NCBI GenBank assembly: GCA_018266335.1
Contig: JAFEAR010000141.1
Coordinates: 1-20,124, forward strand
From: Bdellovibrionales bacterium
GTDB taxonomy: Bacteria; Bdellovibrionota; UBA2428
Length of the DNA: 20,124 nucleotides
Reading direction: 5' to 3'
The notes beneath the pieces were generated by a model that saw only the letters and a program-made list of their open reading frames with translations, was not told where the DNA came from and did not search any database. Below are positions 6,866 through 14,691 of the stretch, piece by piece. Both the position numbers and the translations under genes were made by a program. Numbering within the stretch: the stretch's first letter is position 1; every line of letters begins with the position of its first letter.

Positions 6866-7166
6866 CCCCCCCCATGTCTCATAGGCACGGTGCAGCTTAA
6901 ACTCGTAACTTGTTAAGTTAATTTAACATTAAGCTTCCTTAACAAGGACCCATGAGCTCGATAAATCTTTAACGAACAGGCCTCGATCATGTTAAGAAAC
7001 CCCAACATCTTCTAATTGCGCCGCGTTATAAACATGCCCTGTATTTCGCTTTCCGCAAAAAATATCGCCCCCACTCAAACTCCCTATGCATGTACACAAT
7101 GCCACCCCACTTTATTAACCGGAGCTCCTTGATGCCCCTCCGCGGCTTCGGTAGCGCCAAGGGATT
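6866..7166. promoter_or_regulatory. Divergent intergenic region with CTTGTTAAG inverted repeat
   Basis: About 300 bases separate the divergent 3D-domain and TIGR02147 genes. It is AT-rich with many TTAA steps. CTTGTTAAG at 6909-6917 and its exact complement CTTAACAAG at 6938-6946 form an inverted repeat with a 20-base spacer, 44-80 bases upstream of the 3D-gene ATG. A nested TGTTAA…TTAACA occurs at 6911-6928, and a further half-site GTTAAG lies at 6991-6996. I could not pick out clean -35/-10 boxes. Confidence 0.45.
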
Positions 7167-8003
7167 GTGGATAGAATTAGTCCCTACGAATTCAACAACG
7201 TTCGCGAGTACCTGCGGGAGGTTTTCGAGCTGCGCCGTAAGCGCAACCCTCGTTACTCGCTGCGGGCCTGGGCCCGGCAAATTGGCCTTCCCCACCCGAG
7301 CATGCTTTCCATGGTGCTCAATGGCCGGCGCAAACTCTATCCCACGCTAGCCGGTCAAATTCGCAACACGCTCGAACTCGAAGCCAACGAGGCCCACTAC
7401 TTCGACATTCTCACCCTCTTCACCCTGGCCGAGCGGGACGACGAAAAGCTCTGCTATTCCAAGATTCTCGTTTCACTAAAGCCAAACCGCGCCACCCTGG
7501 GGCTGGAGTTCGATGCCCTGCGCTTCCTGTCGAACTGGTACTTTGTGGCCATTGCCGAACTTCCGTACCTAAAGGCCTTCCGTTCGGATCCGGCCTGGAT
7601 TGCTCGCCGCCTGAAACTCGGGGTCAGCCAAGTCGAAGAATGCATCGAAGCTCTGCTCCGGCTCGGTATCTTCGAACGAAACGAAGCGGGAGAACTTCGC
7701 CGGACACAAACCACCGTCACTACGCCCATCGACAACCCCAACGAAGCCGTCAAACGCCTCCACGAACAAATGCTCGCCAAGGCCGCCCAGGCGCTGCGCT
7801 CGCAGGGACTCGATGAACGCGACTTTTCTAGCCGCACCTTCGCCTTCGAAGAGTCCAAGCTGAATGCCGTTAAACAACGGATCCGCGACTTCCGTGCCGA
7901 ATTAGACCGAGAGTTCTCTTCAGAAGCAGCCGATTCCCTTTACAGTCTGAACATTCAATTTTTTGATCTCACCGGTAAGGAAAATGCCCATGAAACTAAC
8001 TAA
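7167..8003 (+). CDS. TIGR02147-family transcriptional regulator
   Basis: The 278-residue product has an N-terminal helix-turn-helix: YLREVFELRRKRNPRYSLR leads into AWARQIGLPHPSMLSMVLNG (residues about 13-53). A long helical region follows, with DALRFLSNWYFVAIAEL and ARRLKLGVSQVEECIEALLRLG (a second winged-helix-like element). This order is the signature of the TIGR02147 family, abundant in Bdellovibrio-type and Fibrobacter genomes and presumed to control adjacent secreted proteins. The start is a GTG with AAGGG just upstream. The 3' end overlaps the next gene by 14 bases, so the two are one operon. The ligand and target sites are unknown. Confidence 0.85.
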   Translation: MDRISPYEFNNVREYLREVFELRRKRNPRYSLRAWARQIGLPHPSMLSMVLNGRRKLYPTLAGQIRNTLELEANEAHYFDILTLFTLAERDDEKLCYSKILVSLKPNRATLGLEFDALRFLSNWYFVAIAELPYLKAFRSDPAWIARRLKLGVSQVEECIEALLRLGIFERNEAGELRRTQTTVTTPIDNPNEAVKRLHEQMLAKAAQALRSQGLDERDFSSRTFAFEESKLNAVKQRIRDFRAELDREFSSEAADSLYSLNIQFFDLTGKENAHETN

Positions 8004-9099
8004 TCGCTCCCTGGTTCTTGGTACCCTGCTCTCTATTTTTGCGAGCAGCTCCGCCTTCGCCGGTTTTGACGTGGGCAACGGCGGCGATGGGGTTAACCTG
8101 AACGGGCGTATCACCCTGCTGGATTTTCTGGAAGAAGGCGTCGATGAAGCGCCCTACCTCAGCATGGCCATTGCGCCGAATCCCGCCATCATGGCCGCCG
8201 TCAACGAGGCCATGCCAGATATCGACGCCCCCCGCGAAATGATCGCCAAAAAGCTTACCGAAATTTACGATGCCAATCGGACCTACGGTCAGGAGCTCTT
8301 GGCAGCGCTCAGCAACTACTCATGGGTGCTAGTTAAACCCGACCTCGTCAACGTACCGGACGAAGACACGGCGCTCGATTACCACGGCCTGCAGATGGTT
8401 CAATTGGCGGTCCGCACACACCGCACGATTCGCATTTCGCGCGAGGCCTGGATGCGTCTCGACATGGCCACTCGCACCGGACTGGTGATGCACGAGATTG
8501 TTTATGCTTCGCTCCTTCCGCGCCAAACCTCGCCGGGCGTTTACCTGCAGTACAGCCCCATTGCCCGGCAGCTTGTGGGACAAATATTTAGCGATCGCTT
8601 TCGCTCCGATGGGGCTCTCGCACTCCACAATTTGGCGGAAGGCGTGGTTGACTGGAACAATGAGTACGGAACTTTTGAGGACGGCAATTTTTATCGCGGG
8701 CTGTGGATTAAAGCCGAGTACACGAAGAATGGCGCGGCCCTAGCCTCGCCCGAAGCCCAGGCCCTGAGCACGGACGACGTCGATGCCCTCGACACGGTAA
8801 GCGCCCTATGCCATTTGCCGGCATTGTCCGAAACTCCCTCGGCTCCATCTGCGCCCGGGTTGCCACCCGCGCCAGCAGACATCTGGGCCCTCAACGTAAA
8901 AATTCAATCGCTACCGGCGAAACCTACATTCCAGGACTACACCGCCCAACACGGAATTATGAGTCGGATCGAATTTAAGGAAGAAAGCTTCGGCCCCAAA
9001 GCTGCCACGATGGCCACAATCAGTCTCGATCCGCGCAGCAGCGACTGCACGTCGCGCCTACTGCAATTCTGGGCAACGCAGAAAAAACGCTTCCGCTAA
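7990..9099 (+). CDS. Secreted GNGGDG-motif protein paired with TIGR02147 regulator
   Basis: I start at the ATG at 7990, since AAGGAA sits 7 bases upstream and it opens on a signal peptide (MKLTNRSLVLGTLLSIFASS, then SAFA before GFDVGNGG). An ATG two codons earlier is possible. The mature protein begins GFDVGNGGDG, a motif I associate with a large set of exported Bdellovibrio-type proteins of unknown function. A helical middle follows, containing LVMHEIVYASLL, which resembles a metalloprotease-like H-E but lacks a full HExxH. A Pro/Ala-rich linker (SAPSAPGLPPAPAD) near residue 290 leads to a small C-terminal domain. It is probably periplasmic or secreted. Its start lies inside the regulator gene, so expression is coupled. 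Confidence 0.8.
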   Translation: MKLTNRSLVLGTLLSIFASSSAFAGFDVGNGGDGVNLNGRITLLDFLEEGVDEAPYLSMAIAPNPAIMAAVNEAMPDIDAPREMIAKKLTEIYDANRTYGQELLAALSNYSWVLVKPDLVNVPDEDTALDYHGLQMVQLAVRTHRTIRISREAWMRLDMATRTGLVMHEIVYASLLPRQTSPGVYLQYSPIARQLVGQIFSDRFRSDGALALHNLAEGVVDWNNEYGTFEDGNFYRGLWIKAEYTKNGAALASPEAQALSTDDVDALDTVSALCHLPALSETPSAPSAPGLPPAPADIWALNVKIQSLPAKPTFQDYTAQHGIMSRIEFKEESFGPKAATMATISLDPRSSDCTSRLLQFWATQKKRFR

Positions 9100-10205
9100 T
9101 TCCAGCGGGGGCGATTGCGTTTGGGTTTAAAGATTGAAGCTAAACGCTGAATGAAAATTTCTAATCCGCTGTAACGGGCAATGGTGGCCCGCAGTTTCAA
9201 ATACAAAGAGCCTTCGTATTTGTGCAAAACACCCTGCAAGCGATCGATCTCGGCCTCTGCAGTCCGCAGTTCATAAAGCAGCGCTTCGGGCGCTCCCGGA
9301 TATTTAGTCAGGGCAAGGTAACGGTGGGACTGCGTAGTCGCCACAAAATTATTCACGGCTTCCGCCAGATTACCTTCCAGCGCCGCATAACGCGCACCAA
9401 AATTACCCACCGTAGCCCGGGCTCGCGGCAAGTCATCCATGCCCCACGCCAGGCCATCGAGGCCCAGTTCCAATTGCGAGAAATCTTCGCGGGCATGGGT
9501 ACCATCGGGAATAATCACGGTGGGACAACCGCAAGCAATAGCTTCGTAACAAATAATGGAACTGTTATCGAAACAGTAAAGCACCCGGCTGCCGCGAAAG
9601 AGTTTGCCCAGTTCCGAACGCTTGGGACTCATGCGCGTGATTTCGAAGACTTTATCTGAATCAAAAATTCCTTCTTTGAACGTGGATTTACCCACGTAGT
9701 AACACTCTAATGAGCGTCCGGCGGACTCATCGTCAGGACGATGAAAAATTTCGTGATCAATCGTAGGCACGTACATCTTACCGGCCACCTGATTTTTTAC
9801 GTGGGGACGATAAACATCGGAATAAACAAAGATGAGTTCTGATTCCGGATAAACGGGTGCCCCACCTAAAAGCCCCGGACTATTCAATATCCAACGGACA
9901 ACACGACTAGCCGAGAGAGGGTTCCCCATGATGGTCTCAGGATAAACAACGATTGGATCGCTCCAGCGAACAATGTCACGAGCATCCTTAAAATTGAGGA
10001 CCGTAATTCGTTTGAGTTGCTTGGGGAAGCTATGCTTCTTGAAACCCGTCTGCCAGTCCTCGCCGTTAGGACCACAAACCATGACTTGATACCCACGAGC
10101 AAGGAGCTCCAAACCCAGCATGTAAATAGCGCGAATTCCGGCCGACCCCGCAGAATAATTCGGGGCATAGATCATGTAGTTACGTCGAGTAGAAGGCTGT
10201 TTCAT
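9096..10205 (-). CDS. GT4-like glycosyltransferase with C-terminal coiled coil
   Basis: The 369-residue protein starts at the ATG at 10205, 10 bases after the cyclase stop; the longer frame overlaps that gene and is rejected. The N-terminal half has a Rossmann-like pattern with a glycine-rich loop (NYSAGSAGIRA, residues 16-25), as in GT-B enzymes. The C-terminal half holds YEAIACGCPTVIIPDG (220-235), the acidic-residue/CG-P signature that contacts the nucleotide-sugar donor in GT4-type enzymes, with Glu221 as the likely key residue. A predicted coiled coil (about 300-345) and a basic amphipathic tail (FKPKRNRPRW) suggest membrane association. As last gene of the sugar operon it probably transfers the sugar made upstream. 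Its stop overlaps the convergent gene by 3 bases. Confidence 0.8.
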   Translation of the reverse strand: MKQPSTRRNYMIYAPNYSAGSAGIRAIYMLGLELLARGYQVMVCGPNGEDWQTGFKKHSFPKQLKRITVLNFKDARDIVRWSDPIVVYPETIMGNPLSASRVVRWILNSPGLLGGAPVYPESELIFVYSDVYRPHVKNQVAGKMYVPTIDHEIFHRPDDESAGRSLECYYVGKSTFKEGIFDSDKVFEITRMSPKRSELGKLFRGSRVLYCFDNSSIICYEAIACGCPTVIIPDGTHAREDFSQLELGLDGLAWGMDDLPRARATVGNFGARYAALEGNLAEAVNNFVATTQSHRYLALTKYPGAPEALLYELRTAEAEIDRLQGVLHKYEGSLYLKLRATIARYSGLEIFIQRLASIFKPKRNRPRWN

Positions 10206-10215
10206 AGGTGTGTAT

Positions 10216-11304
10216 TTAGAGACTAGCGAGCCATTCAGTAAGCAGGGGTTGAGTTTGGGTGACCACGTCGAGCGGAACCCTCTCCATTTTGCCCGGGCCG
10301 CGCGCCAACACAAAACCAATTTTTCCGCCGGCGGTATTTTTCTTGTCGAGCTTCATGGCCGCCATGATATCGGTGACGGAAAGACTCTTAAGTTGTTGCT
10401 CGTAGGGACGATAAAAGGGTTCCAAGAATTTTCGGGTGACGGCCGAGGATCCCACAGGTGCGTAATTCAACTTCTCGGCAAAGAAAGCCGCCGCGCCCAT
10501 GCCCAGCGTGACACCGATACCGTGAGGAATTTTGTAGTGCGTAGCCGATTCAAAGGCGTGGCCAAAGGTGTGGCCGTAATTCAAAAAATTACGAATGCCC
10601 CTATCGAATTCATCTTCCTCAATAAACCGTTTCTTGGCCTTTAAACAGTCCAGCACGATGCGCTCACTCAAGTGCGCGTCGCTCTTAATTTTATGCGGAT
10701 CCGTCGGCACGTAGGTGAGTTGCTCCATGGCCTGCCCATCCACGAATAGAATTTTAACCACTTCGCCCAAGCCAGAGCGAATATCATCATCACTCAGCGT
10801 TTTGAGCACATCCGGCGAAATCAACACCTGGCGGGGAGGATAAAAATTACCCAGCATGTTTTTGTAACCGGCAATGTTGATGGAATTTTTGCCACCAATG
10901 CAGCTATCCGCTTGCGCCAGGAGCGTTGTGGGAGCCAAGCTCCACCGCACGCCCCGATATAAATTCGAAGCAATGAACGAAGCCGAGTCCTGAGTAATAC
11001 CGCCACCAATAGCTAGCAAGTGGCAGTCCTTCTTAAAGCCATTCTTAATAAGCTCTGCAAAACATGGGGTCAGAGCCTCGTACGATTTATTTTCCTCAGT
11101 CGCATCGAACACGATCACACGGGGGCTAGGAGCTAACCCGACAAAAGCCTGGGGATAGAGCTTGAGGATGTTGCGATCCACGAAGAAAAAGTTTTTCGGG
11201 TCGCCCTTAAATTCGGCCGTAATAGACTCAAGCGAATCCGCCCATTTTACATCGTAGGAATAAGCTTGGCTTTGAATGGTAAGAGCAGCACGAAACGCAC
11301 TCAT
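10216..11304 (-). CDS. 3-dehydroquinate-synthase-like sugar phosphate cyclase
   Basis: The 362 residues keep all the landmarks of the AroB/sugar-phosphate-cyclase family: the NAD loop GGGITQD (100-106), PTTLLAQADSCIGGKNSINI (125-144), GYKNMLGNFY (146-155), GLGEVVK (178-184), RNFLNYGHTFGHAFE (238-252) and HGIGV (261-265). The zinc ligands Glu181, His245 and His261 and the basic residues Lys139, Lys148, Lys184 and Arg238 are present, so it should be active. HGIGV replaces the common HGEAV of AroB, and ITQDSASF replaces VVGDLAGF. The product could be dehydroquinate or another cyclitol. Its place in a CDP-sugar operon, with its start overlapping the SDR stop (ATGA), argues against plain aromatic synthesis. 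Confidence 0.85.
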   Translation of the reverse strand: MSAFRAALTIQSQAYSYDVKWADSLESITAEFKGDPKNFFFVDRNILKLYPQAFVGLAPSPRVIVFDATEENKSYEALTPCFAELIKNGFKKDCHLLAIGGGITQDSASFIASNLYRGVRWSLAPTTLLAQADSCIGGKNSINIAGYKNMLGNFYPPRQVLISPDVLKTLSDDDIRSGLGEVVKILFVDGQAMEQLTYVPTDPHKIKSDAHLSERIVLDCLKAKKRFIEEDEFDRGIRNFLNYGHTFGHAFESATHYKIPHGIGVTLGMGAAAFFAEKLNYAPVGSSAVTRKFLEPFYRPYEQQLKSLSVTDIMAAMKLDKKNTAGGKIGFVLARGPGKMERVPLDVVTQTQPLLTEWLASL

Positions 11305-11975
11305 TGCGAGGAGAAGCCTCCGTCCACCACCACCGTTTGCCCCGTGAGATAGCCATTGGCTTCGGACACAAGGAAGGCCACAGTTTCGACAATTTCATTT
11401 GGCTTAGCCAGCCGACGGGCCGGAATAGTTTGAATAATTTTCTCGAGCACTTCCGGAGGATTGTTTTTACGGGTCAGATCCGTATCCACATAGCCCGGCG
11501 CAATCGAGTTCACCAGAATGCCAAAGGGCGCCAGCTCCACCGCCGCCGTGCGCGTGAGACCATTCAGTCCGGACTTCACCGCACTGTAAGCCGCCCGTTT
11601 CTCGCGCGTGACCACGCTGAACACGGAGCTCACATTAACGATACGACCCCAGCCACGCGCCTTCATTCCGGGCGCCACGCCCTGAATGAGCTTAAGCGGT
11701 GCCGTCAGATTGATCTGCAGCGTTTCTTGCCAGTTCTTGTCGGAGATTTGCTCAATCGCTTCGGGATTATTGATGCCCGCATTGTTGATGAGGATATCAA
11801 TTTTACCTGCGACCGGTGTTTTTAAAAAAGCATCAATAGATGCAGAAGAGGAAAGATCCAGTTCCTCCCGCCCCGGCGCCACGACTTGAACGCCGCGCGC
11901 CGAGAGCAGCTCGCACATGGCCTTACCGAGGCCGCGTGAGCCGCCCGTTACCAATGCAAGCTTGGGAGTCGCCAT
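11301..11975 (-). CDS. Classical short-chain dehydrogenase/reductase
   Basis: The 224-residue enzyme has TGGSRGLG (10-17) for NAD(P), NNAG (64-67), Ser116/117 in NVSSVFS, and YSAVK (130-134): the full catalytic Asn-Ser-Tyr-Lys set of classical SDRs, with the PGYVDTDL loop after them. The C-terminal TGQTVVVDGG matches the usual family ending. It is somewhat short (about 225 against the usual 240-250), with the trimming between strands 2 and 3. It follows the aldolase by 3 bases and overlaps the cyclase start. An alcohol/ketone redox step on the aldolase or cyclase intermediate is inferred; the substrate is unknown. Confidence 0.88.
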   Translation of the reverse strand: MATPKLALVTGGSRGLGKAMCELLSARGVQVVAPGREELDLSSSASIDAFLKTPVAGKIDILINNAGINNPEAIEQISDKNWQETLQINLTAPLKLIQGVAPGMKARGWGRIVNVSSVFSVVTREKRAAYSAVKSGLNGLTRTAAVELAPFGILVNSIAPGYVDTDLTRKNNPPEVLEKIIQTIPARRLAKPNEIVETVAFLVSEANGYLTGQTVVVDGGFSSQ

Positions 11976-11978
11976 CGT

Positions 11979-12788
11979 TTAGCGTTTTGCTTCGAGGGCC
12001 TCGATGGACTTCTTGTAGCGCTCTTCCATCATGACCAAACGGCTGTCGTCTTCGCGGTGAATCGAACCGTAGTAAGCCTTCTTGTTTTTGAGCCAGAGGA
12101 TTTCGAATTCCACGGCCTTCAAGAAAGCGGCTTCGCTGTTCTCAAGGGCACCGGGGCATTGGAAAACAACTTTACGGGTTTCAAAACGGTCAATGTGACC
12201 TTTCGGGAAAGCACGGAAGAAGGGCAGCGAATGCACGGAAACAGCTCCGCCCACCACCACTTTAAGACCTTTGCTCTTGGCCTTCGCCGCAACGTCTAGC
12301 GACAACTTGAGGATTTCATCGCCGTTCACGTGTTCACGGTTGAGGCCCATGGAACCCGTCAAGTCGACGCGGCCGATGACGATGCCTTGGAGTTGATTGA
12401 TTTCGGGAATCTTGAGCATGTCATCGAAGTTCTTGCAGGCCGTGATGGTTTCCACGTTGATCAAGAACTCGATGTCCTGACGCTGCTCTTCATTGAACGC
12501 CAGTTTAACGGCGCCCAGGTATTTTTTCAGGGCGTAAGGAGTTTCGACCATCGGACCGACCATGTGGCAAACGCCGAGGCTGGCCGATTCGAACATGTCC
12601 TTAATAGCTTCGCAGCCACCAATTTTAATCGTAAGACCAAGACCAGCTTTCATGCTGATCTCTTTGAGGCGCATCGCTTCTTCAAGACGCGTGCCTTCGG
12701 CTTCAAACTCCGCCTTTACGCCCGCGACATTGTACTTCTCGCGCAGTTCCGTAAGGAGGGAGACCATTTTCTTTTCATTAAGATTCAT
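11979..12788 (-). CDS. HpcH/HpaI-type aldolase/citrate-lyase family protein
   Basis: The 269-residue TIM-barrel-like protein shows the alternating strand/helix pattern of HpcH/HpaI aldolases, with FLINVETITACKNFDDML (108-125) and GIVIGRVDLTGSMGL (135-149). Glu113 and Asp142 correspond to the two metal ligands of class II pyruvate aldolases. The N-terminal region differs: KAEFEAEGTRLEEA (25-38) stands where HpaI has its Asp-x-Glu-His, so the catalytic histidine is not seen there and the reaction may differ. AAAGGA precedes the ATG. An 80-base gap, the largest in the operon, separates it from the TPP-enzyme gene. A carbon-carbon bond-forming or -breaking step with pyruvate or a related keto acid is inferred. 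Confidence 0.8.
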   Translation of the reverse strand: MNLNEKKMVSLLTELREKYNVAGVKAEFEAEGTRLEEAMRLKEISMKAGLGLTIKIGGCEAIKDMFESASLGVCHMVGPMVETPYALKKYLGAVKLAFNEEQRQDIEFLINVETITACKNFDDMLKIPEINQLQGIVIGRVDLTGSMGLNREHVNGDEILKLSLDVAAKAKSKGLKVVVGGAVSVHSLPFFRAFPKGHIDRFETRKVVFQCPGALENSEAAFLKAVEFEILWLKNKKAYYGSIHREDDSRLVMMEERYKKSIEALEAKR

Positions 12789-12821
12789 GACAATCCTTTC
12801 AGCCCCAATGAGACTGGGACA

Positions 12822-12850
12822 CTTATAAAACCCGTCTTAAGCAACTGCAA
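12822..12850 (-). promoter_or_regulatory. Candidate internal promoter before the aldolase gene
   Basis: On the minus strand TTGCAG (12845-12850) and TATAAG (12822-12827) are separated by 17 bases. The -10 matches five of six consensus positions, the -35 only the first three. The adjoining CCCCTAACGGGG hairpin (about 12852-12864) has no U-tract. Together they could mark a second transcription start for the aldolase-SDR-cyclase-glycosyltransferase half. Confidence 0.25.
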
Positions 12851-12868
12851 TCCCCCGTTAGGGGTATT

Positions 12869-14680
12869 TCACGACATAGGGGGAATGATCATATTTTCGA
12901 GGAATTCCTCGCGCGACAGGAAGGGGGCCATGTCCTCGAGAGGCGAAGAGACCATCTTGCCATCGGGCAGCTTCTTGGAGGCCAATTTGGGTGCAAAACC
13001 CTGCTCCAAATCGAGGACGATTTCGCAAATTTGGGGGCCCGCTGACCCAATGGTCTCCTTGATGGCCGCGGCTAGCTCTGCATGATTGGCGCAGCGCCGG
13101 TGCGGAATGCCGTAGGCCGAAGCCAATTTGCCAAAATCCGGGAAGCCCAGGCCGCTCTCTTCCCCACATCCGACCACGTTGTCGGGGAAGTAGCTTTGCT
13201 GAGTCTGACGAATGGAGTGGTAGCCCTTGTTATAGAGAACAAAGATTTTTGCCGGAATCTTCTTAAAGGCGATGGTTGCCAGGTCTTGCAGGTTCATCTG
13301 AATGCTACCGTCGCCGGCCAAACAAATGATGCGCTCCTTGGGATCGGCCATCCAGGCGCCAATGGCCGCCGGTAAATCGTAGCCCATCGAGGCGCAGCCG
13401 GAGTTCGTGTAAAGGCGCTGGCCTTTGCGAATTTTAGCGGCTTGGAAGGTGACCACGCACGCGGTGCCATCGCCCGTGACGACGTGCTCGTTTTCTTTAA
13501 GCTGCGAAAACAGCGTATCCACAAAGCAGTAGGGATTTACGTTTTCGGTTTTCCAGTATTCCGGCAGCACAGTGGGATAGCGCTTCACGCGTGCCTTGCC
13601 CCAATCCACCCACTCCTTGTGTGCGGCCGAAACCTCGCCTCGGGGCTGCTTGAGCAGCTCCGCAATAAAATCTTTGGCATCGGCGCATACGGGGTAGTCG
13701 GGTTTGAGCGTGGGCTTTTTGAGTTCCCAAGGATCGATATCCACGATCACTTTGTAGGCGGCGCGGGCAAAGCTATCCCAGTTGTAACTGACCTGCCGGA
13801 TGTTAAGCCGGTTTCCTACCACGAGCAGGAAGTCCGAGTTTTGCACCACGAAGTTCCCCGCACGGTCACCAATAATGCCGGGACGACCGCAGTAGTACGG
13901 GTTGTCGTTGGCAACTAAATCGTGACCATTCCAAGCGGTGACCACGGGAATTTTGAGGTGATCAATGAGCTTCTGCAACTCCGGATACGCTTTGCCAATG
14001 CGCACGCCCGTGCCAACCATGAGGACCGGACGCTTGGCCGATTGGAGCTTAGCCATGACGTGTTTGACGGCCTCGGGCACATTGCTGCGCGGAGCTTCAG
14101 AGCTGGCTTCGGACTTCGGATCAAAAGCTTTGAGCGTCGTGGGATCGATGAGCGTGGCCTGCACGTTGATGGGAATATCGAGCCACACCGGGCCCGGGCG
14201 CCCCTGCTCGGCCAAATAGAGGGCCTTCTCGAGGTGGTAACGAATGCTCTGCGGGTCCGTCACCATGACGGCGTACTTCGTGACGGGTTTAACGACGGAG
14301 ATGATATCAATTTCTTGATCGCCAAGTTGGCGCAAAGGCATGCCCGTAGAAGCCACGAGGGTTTCCCACTTCACCTGCCCCGACACGACGATGGTTGCGA
14401 GCGAGTCTACGTAAGCACCGTAAATGCCCGTGAGAGTGTTGGTGCCGCCCGGACCGGTGGTTACGTTCACCGCCGCCATGCGACCCGACATGCGGTAATA
14501 GCTCTCGGCAGCCATGGCGCAGGTTTGCTCGTGGTGACAGCACACCACGTCCATGCGCTTTTCACGGCCGAAGGCGTCGTTCAGGTGCATAGCGCCCCCG
14601 CCCGTTACCATGAACACATGTTTAATTCCGTGCTCGGCTAAACGTTGGGCAATAAAATCGGCGACACGAATCGTGGCCAT
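12869..14680 (-). CDS. TPP-dependent acetolactate-synthase-like enzyme, YerE-type candidate
   Basis: The 603-residue protein has the three-domain fold of the acetolactate-synthase family. The N-terminal Pyr domain carries the activating glutamate in CCHHEQ (Glu51) and TGPGGTN (75-81). A middle domain contains GDRAGN and VVGNRL. The C-terminal PP domain holds GDGSIQMNLQDLATI ending in YN (457-484), the thiamine-diphosphate/Mg motif. I take the ATG at 14680 because AGGAGG lies 7 bases upstream; the GTG two codons earlier is closer to it than normal. Next to RfbF, RfbG and RfbH the best analogy is YerE of Yersinia, which adds a two-carbon unit from pyruvate to CDP-4-keto-3,6-dideoxyglucose. Plain acetolactate synthase is less likely, as no small subunit or ilv genes are near. 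Confidence 0.85.
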   Translation of the reverse strand: MATIRVADFIAQRLAEHGIKHVFMVTGGGAMHLNDAFGREKRMDVVCCHHEQTCAMAAESYYRMSGRMAAVNVTTGPGGTNTLTGIYGAYVDSLATIVVSGQVKWETLVASTGMPLRQLGDQEIDIISVVKPVTKYAVMVTDPQSIRYHLEKALYLAEQGRPGPVWLDIPINVQATLIDPTTLKAFDPKSEASSEAPRSNVPEAVKHVMAKLQSAKRPVLMVGTGVRIGKAYPELQKLIDHLKIPVVTAWNGHDLVANDNPYYCGRPGIIGDRAGNFVVQNSDFLLVVGNRLNIRQVSYNWDSFARAAYKVIVDIDPWELKKPTLKPDYPVCADAKDFIAELLKQPRGEVSAAHKEWVDWGKARVKRYPTVLPEYWKTENVNPYCFVDTLFSQLKENEHVVTGDGTACVVTFQAAKIRKGQRLYTNSGCASMGYDLPAAIGAWMADPKERIICLAGDGSIQMNLQDLATIAFKKIPAKIFVLYNKGYHSIRQTQQSYFPDNVVGCGEESGLGFPDFGKLASAYGIPHRRCANHAELAAAIKETIGSAGPQICEIVLDLEQGFAPKLASKKLPDGKMVSSPLEDMAPFLSREEFLENMIIPPMS

Positions 14681-14691
14681 AACCACTCCTC

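Noticed and set aside
13922..14641. Plus-strand 239-codon frame inside the TPP-enzyme gene
   Set aside because: High-GC shadow rich in His, Arg and Gly; the opposite strand carries TPP and Pyr-domain motifs.
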